A DNA stretch of 64,000 nucleotides from Trema orientale (taxonomy: Eukaryota > Streptophyta > Magnoliopsida > Rosales > Cannabaceae). Below the pieces are notes generated by a model. It saw nothing but the letters and a program-made list of their open reading frames with translations, did no database searches and was not told the DNA's origin. Location: NCBI GenBank assembly GCA_002914845.1, contig JXTC01000274.1:12820-76819 (forward strand), read 5' to 3'. Below, in pieces: positions 45,615 to 58,690 of this stretch; the stretch's first letter is position 1; the number at the start of each line of letters is the position of its first letter. Made by a program: the position numbers and the translations under genes.

Positions 45615-48600
45615 AATACTACAATAAAGAAAAAACTAATGTATATTAGAAAGTTACGACAGCTGATACTATAGCAATCAATAACTTAAAGAATAGACTT
45701 ATATAACAGGGAATGCGCATATATATATATATATATGAAGTACACGATAACCAATATTCATAACATGGTTTTGAAAATAAAATCTTACAAGTGCATGCAT
45801 GGGTTAAATTGCAATCAATAACATACATGATAATCAATATACATCAGAAAGTTATGACAACAATTACAGTAGCAATCAATAACTTAAAGAATAAACTTAA
45901 AGAACAGAAAAAAATGTATGCATATATGAAGTACACAATAACCAATATTGATATCATAGTTTTGAAATTAGAATCTTATAGGTTATACCATAGTTTATAG
46001 TGCAACCTATTTTCATCTTAGTTACCACAAGTGACGACATTTGAATCATGCAATTTAACGTCCCCAAGATTGTATTAGAGAGAGAGAGCGAGAGAGGGAG
46101 GGAGGGAGGGAGAGTGGAGGAACTAACTGAGTCCAAAAATTAAGTCGATCAAACATAAAGTGAAGTGATAGAGAGAAATCCTTATAAGTGCAGGTCAACT
46201 AGCACTCCAAATGAAGATGTAATCCACATATTAGCCTTCCTATACACATTCCTGAGTCACAATCAATCCCTAAAATTTAAAAATTAACAAATATTAAAAA
46301 AATAGAAAGAAAATTAAAGAAAACGTTTAAGGACAGATAAAATTAAATGTTTAAGGCAAATAAATAACAATTGTTTCTCTTTGCAAGTAACTATGTTTAA
46401 GAGTATTACCATAATAGTGGATAAACAAAAAACCCAAAAGAGGAATACAAAAAAGATCAAACTCTTGTCTTCAAACAGAATTCCTATAAGAGTAAAAACA
46501 GAACTGAATAAAAATTCACTGTATTCAGACTTTCCCATACCAAAAAGGACGAAAAATAAACCAGAGATAGAGAAGGCAGGGATTACATTACCTCTTCAAA
46601 TTCAAAGACAATGAGAATCGATATCATAAATGATCCTGATAAGTATCAAAGGATATAATATTAGTATTTAAAATACTAAAATAATGAAAAAACTAATACA
46701 TATTAGAAAGTCATGACAACTTATACTATAGCAATCCATAACCTAAAGAATAAACTTATAGAACAGAGAATGCGCAAACATATAACCAATATTCATATCA
46801 TGGTTTTGAAAGTAGAATCTTACAAGTACATGCATGGTTTAAATTGCAATAAATAACTTACACGATAACCAATATATATTAGAAAGTTATGATAACTGAT
46901 ACTGTAGCAATCAATAACTTAAAGAATAAACTTATAAAACATGAAAAGCGCATGCATATATGAAGTACACAGTAATCAATATTAATAACACGGTTTTGAA
47001 AGTAGAATATTAAAGGGTGTATGCGTAGTTTAAAGTGCAACCTATTTTCATCTTAGTTATCATAAGTGACGACATTTGAATCATACAATTTAATCTCCTC
47101 AATATTATATTAGAAAGAGAGAGAGAGAGAGAGAGAGGAGAGACTAACTAAATCCTAGAATTGCGTCGATCCAAGACAGAGTGAAGTGAAAGACAGAAGT
47201 CATCGTAAGTACAGGTTGGCTGGTACTCCAAATGAAGACATAATCCATCAAGTAGTCTTCTGATACACATTCATGAGTCGTAATCAATCCCTAAACCTTA
47301 AGAAATAACAAATATTAAAGAAACAGAAAGAAACTGTAAAAAAACATTTAAGGACAAATAAAATAAAATAACTTAGACAAATAAATAACAATTATTTCTC
47401 TTTCCCAGCAACTATGTTTAGTAGTATTACCACAATAATGGATAAACTAAAAACCCAAAAGAGGAATACAAAAAGGATCAAATTCTTATTCTTAACCAGA
47501 ATTCCTGTAAGAGTAAAAACAGAACTGAATCAAGATTCACAGTATTCAGACCTCCCCATACAAAAAATATGAAAAACAAACCAAAGATAGAGAACGCAGG
47601 GATTACATTACCTCTTTATATACGGAGACAAAATGGGAATCGATATCATGAATGATCCTGATAAGATTAAAGGACGTAATGTTGGTATCTAAAATACTAG
47701 ACGATTCAGACTTCTCCATAAAAAAAAAAAAATAAGAAGATTAAAAATAAATCAGAGATAGAGAACGCAGTGATTATATTACCACTTTAACAATAGACAA
47801 AATAGGAATCGATATCATAAACGATCCTGATAAGGATCAAAGGATGTCATATTGATATTTAAAATACCATAATAAAGAAAAAACTAATATATATTACAAA
47901 GTTATGACAGCTGATACTGTAGCAATCAATAACTTAGAGAATAAACTTATACAACAGGGAACGCACATATATATATGAAGTACATAATAACCAATATTCA
48001 TATCATAGTTTTGAAAATAGAATCTTACAAATACATGCATGGTTTAAATTGTAATCAACAACTTACCTAATAACCAATATATATTAGAACATTACGATAG
48101 CTGATACTGTAGCAATCAATAACCTAAAGAATAAACTTATAGAACATGGAAAGTGCATGCATATATGAAGTACACGATAAACAATATTGATATCATCGTT
48201 TTGAAAGTAGATTCTTATACGTTATACACACAGTTTAATGTGCAACATATTTTCATCTTAGTTACCATAGTAACGAAATTTGAATCATGCAATTCAATCT
48301 CCACAAGATTGTATGAGAGAGTGAGAGAGTAGGAACTAACGGAATCCAAAAATCGCATCGACCCACGACAAAGTGTAGTGAAAGAGAGAAGTCCACCTAA
48401 CTGCAGGTTAGCTCTCGCACCAAATGATGACATAATTCACCTAGTAACCTTCTTATACACATTCCTGAGTCAAAATCAATCCCTAAAATTTAAGAATTAA
48501 CAAATATTAAAGAAACAGAAAGAAAACTAAAAAAATCATTTTAGGACAGGTGAAAAAAATATATTAGACAAATAAACAACAATAGTTTCTCGTTCTCAAC

Positions 48601-49262
48601 AAGCACGATTAGTAGATAAACTAAAAATCCAAAAAAGGAATACAAAAAGGATCAAACTCCTGTTCTACAATAGAATTAATGTAAGAGTAAAAGCAGAACT
48701 GAATCAAGATTCACCTTATTCAGACTTTAACTCACAAAAACGATCAAAAACAAACAAGAGATACAGAATGCAGGGATTACATTACCTCTTCAAATATAGA
48801 GGCAAAATAGAAATCAATAACATAAATGATCCTGATAAGGATCAAAAGATGTAATATTGGCATCTAAAATACTACAATAACGAAAAACCTAATATATATT
48901 AGAAAGTTATGACAGCTGATACTGTAGCAATCAATAACTAAAAGAATAAACATACAGAACAGGAAACGCACATACATATATGAAGTACACGATAATCAAT
49001 GTTCATATCATGATTTTGAAAGTAGAATCTTATAAGTACATTCATGGTTTAAATTGCAATCAATAACTTACTCGATAACCAATATATATTAGAAAGTTAT
49101 GACAGTTGATATTGTAGCAAACAATAACTTAAAGAATAATTTTATTAAAAAGAGAAAGCACATGCATATGTGAAGTACACGATAACCAATATTAATATCA
49201 TCATTTTGAAAGTAGATTTCTGTAGGTTATATGCGTAGTTTAAAGTGTAACCTATTTTCATC

Positions 49263-49361
49263 CTAGTTACAATAAGTAATGAAATTTGAATCACGCTAGT
49301 TACAATAAGTAACGAAATTTGAATCACGCTAGTTACAATAATTAACGAAATTTGAATCACG
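49263..49361. repeat. 33-bp triple tandem repeat inside one array unit
   Basis: CTAGTTACAATAAGTAA starts at 49263, 49296 and 49329. The three 33-bp copies differ at only two or three bases. Confidence 0.92.
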
Positions 49362-50761
49362 CAATTGATTCTCCTCAAGATTGTATTAGAAAGAGAGAGA
49401 GAGAGAAAGAGAGAGAGGAGGAACTAACGGAGTCTCGAAATTGACGACCCACGACAGAGTGTAGTGAAAGAGAGAAGTTCACATAAGTACAGGTCAGCTG
49501 TCGCTCCAAATAAAGACATAATTCACCTAGTAACCTTCCTATATGCAATCCTGAGTCACAATCAGTCCCTAAAATTTAAGAATTAACAAAGATTAAAAAA
49601 ACAGAAAGAAAATTAAAGAAAACATCTAAGGACAAATGACAAAAAAAATCTGAGACAAGTAAACAACAATTGTTTTTCTTCTCCAATAAATACGATTAGT
49701 AGTATTGTCATGATAGTGGATAAATTAAAAATCCAAAAAAAGAATACAAAAAGGATCTAACTCTTATTTTTCAACAGAATTCACATAAGAGTAAAAGCAG
49801 AACTGAATCAAGATTCACCCTATTCAGACTTCAACATACGAAAACGATGAAAAACAAACCAGAGATACAATCCACAAGGATTAAATTACATCTTCAAATA
49901 CAGAGACAAAATGGAAATCAATAACATAAATGATCCTGATAAGGATCAAAAGATCTAATATTGGGATCTAAAATACTAATATATATAAGAAAGTTGTGAC
50001 AGCTGATACTGTAGCAATCAATAATTTAAATAATAAACTTATAGAACAGAGAACGCGCATACATATATGAAGTACACGATAACTAATATTATTATCATGG
50101 TTTTGAAATTAGAATCTCACAAGTACATGCATGGTTTAAATTGTAATCAATAACTTACACGATAACCGATATATATTAGAAAGTTACGACAGTTGATACT
50201 GTAGCAATCAATCACTTAAAGAATAAAGTTATAGAACAGAGAAAGCGCATGCATATATGAAGTACACGATAACTAATATTGATATCATGGTTTTGAAAGT
50301 AAAATCCTATAGGTTATACGCATAGTTGAAAGAGCAACCTATTTTCATCTTAGTTACCATAAGTGACGACATTTGAATCCTTCAACTTTATCTTTTCAAG
50401 ATTGTATTAGAAAGAGAAAGCAAGGAGGAGGAACTAACTGAGTCCTAAAATTGTGTCGATCCAAGACAGAGTGAAGTGAAAAAGAGAAGCCCTCGTAAGT
50501 ACAGGTCCACTGTCACTTCAAATAAAGATGTAATCTATCTAGTAGCCTTCCTATACACATTTCTGAGTCACAATCAAACCCTAAAATTTAAGAATTAACA
50601 AATATTAAAGAAACAGAAAGAAAATTAAAGAGAATATTTAAGGACAAATAAAATAAATTATCTTAAACAAATAAACAATAATTGTTTCTCTTTCCCAACA
50701 AGTACGATTAGAAGTCTTACCACAATAGTGGACAAACTAAAACTCCAAATAACGAATACAA

Positions 50762-51889
50762 AAGGATCAAACTCTTGTTCTTTAACAGAATTCATATAAG
50801 AGTAAAAGCAGAGCTAAATCAAGATTCACTGTATTCAGACTTCCCCATACAAAAAAGATAATAATCAAACCAGAGATAGATAATGCAGGGATTACATTAT
50901 CTCTTCAAATAACTTAAAGTATAAAGTTATAGAATTGGGAAAACGAATGCATATATTAAGTACACGATAACCAATACTGATATCATAGTTTTAAAAGTAG
51001 AATCTTATAGGTTCTACGCATAGTTTAAAGTGCAACCCATTTTAATCTTAGTTACCATAAGTAACGAAATTTAAATCATGCAATTCAATCTAAACAAGAT
51101 TGTATGAGAGAGTGAGAGAGGAGGAACTAACGGAGTCCCAGAATCGGGCCGACCCACGATAAAGTAAAGTGAAAAAGAAAAGTCCTCGTAAGTGCAGGTC
51201 GGCTGTGGCTCCAAAATGATGACATAATCCACCTAATAGCCTTCCTATAGGCATTCCCGATTCACAATCAATCCCCAAAATTTAAGAATTAACTAATATT
51301 AAAAAAATATCAATCCCTAAAATTTAAGGATCAAACTCTTGTTCTTTAACAGAATTCATATAAGAGTAAAAGCAGAACTAAATCAAGATTCACTGTATTC
51401 AGACTTCCCCATACAAAAAAGATAAAAATCAAACCAGAGATAGATAATGCAGGGATTACATTATCTCTTCAAATAACTTAAAGTATAAAGTTATAGAATT
51501 GGGAAAACGAATGCATATATTAAGTACACGATAACCAATACTGATATCATAGTTTTAAAAGTAGAATCTTATAGGTTCTACGCATAGTTTAAAGTGCAAC
51601 CCATTTTAATCTTAGTTACCATAAGTAACGAAATTTAAATCATGCAATTCAATCTAAACAAGATTGTATGAGAGAGTGAGAGAGGAGGAACTAACGGAGT
51701 CCCAGAATCGGGCCGACCCACGATAAAGTAAAGTGAAAAAGAAAAGTCCTCGTAAGTGCAGGTCGGCTGTGGCTCCAAATGATGACATAATCCACCTAAT
51801 AGCCCTCCTATAGGCATTCCCGATTCACAATCAATCCCTAAAATTTAAGAATTAACTAATATTAAAAAAATAGAAAGAAAACTAAAGAA
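50762..51889. repeat. Recent 564-bp tandem duplication of a shortened unit
   Basis: 50762-51325 and 51326-51889 are nearly identical; I see about five single-base or one-base length differences. Both lack the same internal part (from CTTCAAAT directly to AACTTAAAGTATAAAG), removing one and a half sub-repeats. The deletion therefore came before the duplication. This is the most alike pair in the array. Confidence 0.9.
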
Positions 51890-54800
51890 AATATTTAAGG
51901 ACAAAATGAAAAAAAATATCTTAGACAAATAAACAATAATTGTTTCTCTTTCCCAACAAGTAAGATTAGCAGTAGTACCACAATAGTGGACAAACTAAAC
52001 AACCAAAAAGGGATTACAAAAAGGATCAAACTTTTGTTCTTCAATAGAATTCATGTAAGAGTAAAAGCAAAACTGAATCAAGATTCACTTAATTCAGACT
52101 TCCCCTCTAAAAAACGATGAAAAACAGACCAGAGATAAAAACGCAGGGATTACATTACCTCTTTACATACAGAGACCAAATGGGAATCGATATCATAAAT
52201 AATCCTGATAGTGATCAAAAGATATAATATTGGCATCTAAAATACTATAATAAAGGAAAAACTAATATATATTAGAAAGTTATGACAGCTGATACTATAG
52301 CAATCAGTCACTTAAATAATAAACTTATAGAACATAGAACGCGCATACACATATGAAGTATACGATAACCACTATTCATGTAATAGTTTTGAAATTAGAA
52401 TCTTACAAGTACATGCATGGTTTAAATTATAATCAATAACTTACACGATAACCAGTATATATAAGAAAGTTACGACAACTGATACCGTAATAATCACTTA
52501 AAGTATTTATAGAATAGGAAAAGCGTATGCATATACGAAGTACACGATAACCAATATTGATATCATAGTTTTAATAGTAGAATCTTATAAGTATCAAGCA
52601 TAGTTTAAAGTGCGACCTACATTTGTCTTAGTTACCATAAGTGACGACATTTGAATCATACAATTTAATCTCATCAAGAGTGTATTAGAGAGAGAGAAAG
52701 AGAGAGTGGAGGAGAAACTAACGGAGTAGCGAAATTGCGTATACCCACAACAGAGTGAAGTGAAAGAAAGAAGTCCTCGTATGTCCATGTCGGCTATAGC
52801 TCCAAATGAAGATATAATCCACCTAGTAGCCTTCCTAAATACATTCCCGAGTCATAATCATTTTCTAAAATTTAAGAATTAACAAATATTAGAGAAACAT
52901 AAAGAAAAATAAAGAAAATATTTAAGGATAAATAAAAAAAATATTAAACAAATAAACAACAATTATTTCTCCTTCCCAACAAGTACAATTAGTAGTATTA
53001 CCACAATAGTGGATAAACTAAAAATCTAAAAAAGGAATATAAAAGGATCAAACTCTTATTCTTCAACAGAATTCATGTAAGAATAAAAAAAGAATTGAAT
53101 CAAGATTCACTGTATTCGGACTTCTCCACACAAAAAAAAAAACAAAAAACAAACCAGAGATAGAGAACACAAAGATTACATTACATCTTCAAATACAGAG
53201 ATAAAATGGGAATTGATATCATAAATAATCCTGATAAGGATCAAAGGATATAACAATGCTATTTAAAATACCACAATAAAGAAAAAAAACTAATATATAT
53301 TAGAAAGTCATGACATTTAATACTGTAGCGATCAGTAACTTAAGTAATAAACTTATAGAACAGGAAACACGCATATATATTTGAAGTACACGATAACCAA
53401 TATTCATATCATGGTTTTGAAAGTAGAATCTTACAAGTACATGCATGGTTTAAATTACAATCAATAACTTATAGGATAACCAATATATATTAGAAAGTTA
53501 CGACAGTTAATACTATAGCAATCAATAACTTAAAGAATAATATTATAAGCGCATGCATATAAGTACATGATAACTAATATTGATATCATGGTTTTGAAAG
53601 TAGAATCTTATAGGTTATATGCATAGTTTAAGGTGCAACCTATTTTCATCTTAGTTACTATAAGTGACGACATTTGAATCTTTCAATTTAATCTCCTCAA
53701 GATTGTATTTGAAAGAGAAAGATAGGAGGAGGAACTTACTGAGTCCCAAGATTGTGTCGATCCAAGACAGAGTGAAATGAAAGAGAAGTCCTCGTAAGTG
53801 CAGGTCAGTTGTCGCTCCAAATGAAGACATAATCCACCTAGTAGCCTTCCGATACACATTTTTGAGGTACAATCAATCCCTAAAATTTAAGAATTAACAA
53901 ATACTAAAGAAACATAAAGAAAATTAAAGAAAACATTTAAGGAAAATTAAAGAAAACATAAGGAAAAATAAAATAAAATATCTTAAACAAATAAATAAGA
54001 ATTGTTTCTCTTCTCTAACAAGTACAATTAGTAGTATTATAACAACAGTGGATAAACTAAAAATCCAAAAAAGGAATACAAAAAGTATCAAACTCTTGTT
54101 CTTTAACAAAATTCATGTAAGAGTAAAAACAGAACTTAATCAAGATTCACCGTATTCAGACTTCCCCATACAAAAAAGATGAAAACAAACCAGAAATAGA
54201 GAATACAGGAATTACATTACCTCTTCAAATACAGAGACAAAATGGGAATCAATATCATAAATGATCCTGATAAGGATCAAAAGATGTGATATTGCTATTT
54301 AAAATAGTACAATAAAAAAAAGCTAATATATATTAGAAAGATACGACAGCTGAAACTGTAGTAAATAACTTAAAAAATGAACATATAGAACAGGGAACGC
54401 GCATACATATATGAAGTATACAATAACCAATACTCATATCATGGTTTTGAAAGTAAAATCTTTCAAGTACATGAATTGTTTAAATTGTAATCAATAACTT
54501 ATACAATAAACTATATATATTAGAAAGTTATGACCATTGATACTGTTGCAATTAATAATTTAAAGAAAAAACTTATAGAACAGGGAAAGCGGATACATAT
54601 ATCAAGTACACGATAACTAATATTAGTATTATAGTTTTAAAAGTAGAATCTTATATGTTATATGCATAGTTTAAAGTGCGACCTATTTTCATCTTAGTTA
54701 CCATAAGCAACATTTGAACCATGTAATTTAATCTCATCAGGAATGTGTTAGAGACAGAGAGAGGAACTAACGGAGTAGGGAAAAAGCGTCGACCTATGAA

Positions 54801-56189
54801 AAGAAGTCCTCGTACTCGGCTGTCGCTCCAAATGAAGACAGAATCCACCTAGTAGCCTTCCTATATACATTCCTGAGTCACAATCAATCCCTAAAATTTA
54901 TGAATTAACAAATATTAAAGAAACATATAGAAAACTAAAGAAAACACTTAAGAACAAATAAAATAAAATATCTTAGACAAATAAACAACAATTCTTTCTC
55001 TTTCCAAGCAAGTATGTTTAATAGTATTACCACAATAGTAGATAAACTAAAAACCCAAGGAGTACAAAAAGGATCAAACTCTTATTCTTCAACAGAATTC
55101 TTGTAAAAGTAAAAATAGAACTGAATAAAGATTCAATGTATTCAGACTCCCCCACACAAAAAAGATGAAAAACAAACCAGAGATAGAGAATGCATAGATT
55201 ATATTACCTCTTCAAATACGGAGACAAAATGGGAATCAAAATCATAAATAATCCTGATAAGCATCAAAGGATGTAATATTGGTATTTAAAGTACTATAAT
55301 CAAAAAAAACTAATATATATTAGAAAGTTATGAGAGCTGATACTGTAACAATCAATAACTTGAAGAATAAATTAATAAAACACGGAACACGTACATATAT
55401 ATATGAAGTACACGATAACCAATATTCATGTCATGGTTTAAATTGCAATCAATAATTTACACGATAACCAATATATATTAGAAAGTTAGGGCAGCTGATA
55501 CTATAGCAATCAATAACTTAAGGAATAAACTTATATAACAAGGAAAGCGCATGCATATATGAAGTACTCGATAACCAATATTGATATCATGATTTTGAAA
55601 GCAAATCTTATAGGTTATACGAATAGTTTAAAGTGAAATCTATTTTCATCTTAGTTACCATAAGTGACGACATTTGTATCTTTCAATTTAATCTCCTCAC
55701 GACTATATTAGAAAGAGAGAGAGAGGAGGAGGAGGAAATAACTGAGTCCCAAAATTGTGTCAATCCAAGACAGAGTGAAGTGAAAAAAATAAGTTCTCGC
55801 AAGTGCAGGTCGGCTATCGCTCCAAATGAAGACATAATACACCTTGTAGCCTTCCTATACACATTTCCGAGTCACAAGCAATCCCTAAAATTTAAGAATT
55901 AATAAATATTAAAAAAATAGGAAGAAAACTATAAAAAATATTTAAGGACAAATAAAATAAAATATTTTAGACAAATAAATAATTGTTTCTCTTTTCCAAC
56001 AAGTATATTTAATAGTATTACCACAATAGTGGATAAACTAAAAACCCAAAAGAGGAATACAAAGAGGATCAAAGTCTTGTTCTTCAACAGAATTCATGTT
56101 AAGAGTAAAAACAAAACTGAAGCAAGATTCACTGTATTCAGACTTATCCACACAGAAAAAGATGAAAATAAACTACCGATTGAGAACAC

Positions 56190-56570
56190 ATAGATTACAT
56201 TACCTCTTCAAATATAGAGAAAAAATGGGAATCGATTGACGTTCCTTAAAACTCTATTGATTTGGGAAGCAGAGGAAGACGAGATTAATGAATTTGCGAG
56301 TCCATTTGCCCTCAACGTAGTAGATTCTAACATGCAAAGACCAAAAACGAAAAGTAAAGGGCTAGACAACAAGAGAGAGTGGAAAACGAAGAGAACAATC
56401 AAAGCATACAATGGGAAGAAAGTATTACTATAAAATATAAGAAAAACTAGACAAAATGACTACAGAGAAAAAAAAAAAGATCAAAACTATTTTTAATTTT
56501 CTCACACATTGTGCGTGCAAGTGCAAATTACCTTTATGTGATGTTGAATTCAGCTTATTCCTTAGTTGGA
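56190..56570. repeat. Right edge of the array and duplicated flank, copy 1
   Basis: The last unit is lost at GGGAATCGAT (56236). The next 330 bp (GACGTTCCTTAAAACTC, GATTTGGGAAGCAGAG, GGGAAGAAAGTATTACT, TGTGCGTGCAAGTGCAAA) are found again, with differences, at about 58060-58690. On the minus strand, a stretch with ANSLISS and SASQIN can be read before a GAAGAG|GTAATG splice-like site at about 56206. Confidence 0.65.
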
Positions 56571-56605
56571 ATTGATTATGAGATCAATAGAAGATATTAA
56601 ATTAC

Positions 56606-56748
56606 CCTCTTGTATATCAAGACTCCAAGAGACTTGAGCCCTTCTTGACTGAACTTGTCAGTAAGTGCACCTCTTTTGAACATCAGAAAAGACTTATCCT
56701 CCACCTCAGTTTAGAGTTTCTTAGCTGTAAAGTCAAGACATTCATGAT
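56606..56748 (-). pseudogene. Exon-like segment, product unknown
   Basis: On the minus strand a 143-base block lies between TTTACTGCAG (acceptor-like, AG at 56749-56750) and GTAATT (donor-like, 56600-56605). One frame reads protein-like residues EVEDKSFLMFKRGALTDKFS and LKSLGVLIYKR but has a TAA after AKKL. I do not recognise the family. It may be a decayed exon of a host gene or chance; no start or stop of a gene is placed. Confidence 0.35.
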
Positions 56749-56949
56749 CTGCAGTAAAAAAAGATGAAACCTAATTAAATGTTTAAGAATTGATAAAAGG
56801 ATCAAAAAGGCATATATAACAATATCATATATTATAAACCACACAACTCAAGCACTTGTGCTAAAGCTAAAAATTTTTACAATCCATAGTACAAAATTCT
56901 AATAGTATTTACTGTCATGACAACAACTTAGAAGAAGAGCATTGAGAAA

Positions 56950-57025
56950 GTCTCCTTGGCACTAGTCTCAATTTGATCAAGCGACAAAAGCAACCATTGC
57001 CTATGAAGCTAATTCCTGTAAAACA
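56950..57025 (-). other. Possible second exon-like segment
   Basis: On the minus strand, after TTTTTGTTTTACAG (about 57026) one frame reads LHRQWLLLSLDQIETSAKET then FSML. It is preceded by a stop near the acceptor and followed by a stop. It lies upstream, in minus-strand order, of the block at 56606-56748. Weak support. Confidence 0.22.
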
Positions 57026-57029
57026 AAAA

Positions 57030-57869
57030 GTGTCGGCAAGACTCGTTTTCTAGAATAATTAAGTCATTTATATTTTGAGTTCCAAACATTCAATACTCCT
57101 TTATTAAAATCATTTACTAGCACATCTCTAGAATTTAATAATAAAAAAAAAAAACCATTCCTACGCAAGACATAGCAATCAAGAATGTTATTTTGCATTT
57201 TACTTGGTAAAATTTTAACCAACAAAACTATCGCAAAATTTAATCTTTACCACCAATTATAAGACTAAAGGCATCATAGTGCAAAAAGATTGTTAGTAAA
57301 ACATCATCTACTAAACCTGAATTGTTAAGAGGCTTATATGAAGTATAATTTGAGAAAAAATAAGAAAGGACTTCGAATATATTTTCTCAAAAAAAAAAGT
57401 ACAGATATGTAACCTATGACTAGCTACATAGTTACTTTAAGTGATGCAAGTTTTAAGCATTGAAATTCTACAAAAATAGTTGAAAGTACAAAATTTTTAG
57501 AGCAGTGAGTTTATTTTTCTTTTTTTTTTCGCTCTAGGTTCTGCCTCGGGACGGCTGATCTTAAAAATACCCTTCAATAACACAAGATTACATAAACGTA
57601 ACCCACAGCTAGCTATTCAATTACTTTAAGTAGAGCATATTTTAAGCACTGAAATTCCAGTTTTTGTTTTATTAGCTAATTTGATGAGCAAGGAAGTTTG
57701 TGTTGGTGTTTACAATGGGTTTACGTATAGTATTATCGTTTATATTCTTGAAAAATAGCAAAAAGAATAACAAAACTCTAGTAGAAAATTTAAATTATAA
57801 AAAAAAAATGTATAACTCTCTCCATAAAGCCCTAACTTTAAAGAAAAACCAATCAATTTAAAACAACAA
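57030..57869. other. Unassigned AT-rich stretch
   Basis: No gene or known repeat seen. A run of poly-T at about 57520-57530 and poly-A runs at 57141, 57389 and 57799. A short near-repeat lies at 57405-57480 and 57596-57660 (ACCTATGACTAGCTACATAGTTACTTTAAGT against ACCCACAGCTAGCTATTCAATTACTTTAAGT, each part within it shorter). Confidence 0.5.
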
Positions 57870-58050
57870 AAGGAGGAATTGCGAAAAATGATCAAACCCT
57901 TGTTTTTCAACAAATTTCATGTAAAATTAAAAATAGAACTCAATCAAGATTCATTGATTCAGGTTTTCCCACCAAAAAAAAGATAAAAACGAACCAGAGA
58001 TGGAGAACGCAAGGATGACACTTACCTCTTCGAGCACAGATATGAAGCGG
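57870..58050. repeat. Diverged single copy of part of the array unit
   Basis: The order AAAGGAGGAAT, ATGATCAAACCCTTGTTTTTC, CAAATTTCATGTAA, GAACTCAATCAAGATTCA, CCAGAGATGGAGAACGCAAGG and TTACCTCTTCGAGCAC matches the landmark-to-TTACCTCTTCAAATA part of the 1-kb units, with a few more differences than units show to each other. It lies 1.6 kb outside the array, so it is a relative or source, not an array member. Confidence 0.75.
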
Positions 58051-58690
58051 GAATGGATTGATGTTCCTTAAAACTCAAATCGATTTGGGAAACAGAGAAA
58101 GATGAGATCAGTGAATTTGCAGGTTTATCGCCCTCAAATATAGCAAATTTGAACATGTAGAACAAAAAAAAATAAAAATAAAAATAAAAGGCTTGGTAAT
58201 AAGAGAGAATGGAAAACAATGAAACTAAATAAAGCATGCAATGAGAAGAAAATATTACTAAAAAATAAAACAAAAGATAGACAAACACAATACCTAACAA
58301 GGTAAAATAACTGAAGAGATAAAAAGTAGATGATCAAATCAATTTTTAGAGACCCATTTGTGAATGTTAATGATCATTAAACAATTGAAGCATAGAAACA
58401 AATAGTTGACAGTGAGCAAGAAACATTTTGTAAAAAATTGAGACAAAACCAATAAGTGCATGTGTGACCACTGAACCTCTATGCAAATTATCAAAGAATC
58501 TGAGTAATGGTATAAGCACATGATCCAATTTGAAGTCATCTCAGATTCAAACCGGTCAGAGAATCATAGTCTCCATGAAGTGGTCTAGGACTAACAATTT
58601 TCACAAGCATTGTGTGTGCAAGTGCAAAACAGTTATCCAGTTTCTTGCAACAGAGCCTTTATATGATGCAGAATTCAGTTAATTCTTTTC
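58051..58690. repeat. Duplicated flank, copy 2
   Basis: Matches 56237-56570 in order (GATGTTCCTTAAAACTC, GATTTGGGAAACAGAG, TGAGAAGAAAATATTACT, TGTGTGTGCAAGTGCAAA, ATGCAGAATTCAGTTAATTC) with an extra 240 bp at about 58330-58570. On the minus strand a GAAGAG|GTAAGTG splice-like site lies at about 58022. The ANSLISS frame is again readable but upstream codons are out of frame relative to copy 1. Confidence 0.65.

Larger units (their letters stand above)
28447..56236. repeat. Tandem array of about 25 diverged units of about 1.02 kb
   Basis: A head-to-tail array. A landmark AACTATGTTTAGTAG (or AAGTACGATTAGTAG) recurs at about 28470, 29392, [LTR insert], 33171, 34191, 35099, 36022, 37051, 38280, 39320, 40343, 41319, 42150, 43183, 44199, 45235, 46392, 47413, 48605, 49688, 50702, 51961, 52983, 54022, 55012 and 56003. 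Typical spacing is 990-1040 bp, with short units (831, 908) and long ones (1192, 1229, 1259). The usual unit order is landmark, a gene-like block with CCAGAGATAGAGAACG and TTACCTCTTCAAATA, GATCCTGATAAGGATC, two 190-bp sub-repeats, a (GA)n tract, a GTCGATCCAAGACAGAGTG block, and CCCTAAAATTTAAGAATTAAC. No unit has a convincing long coding frame. It begins where the SIRE-like element is cut and ends at a diverged flank. Confidence 0.93.

Noticed and set aside
28447..56236. CRISPR-like or bacterial repeat array
   Set aside because: Units are about 1 kb, contiguous, without short repeats separated by unique spacers, and the setting is a plant nuclear genome.
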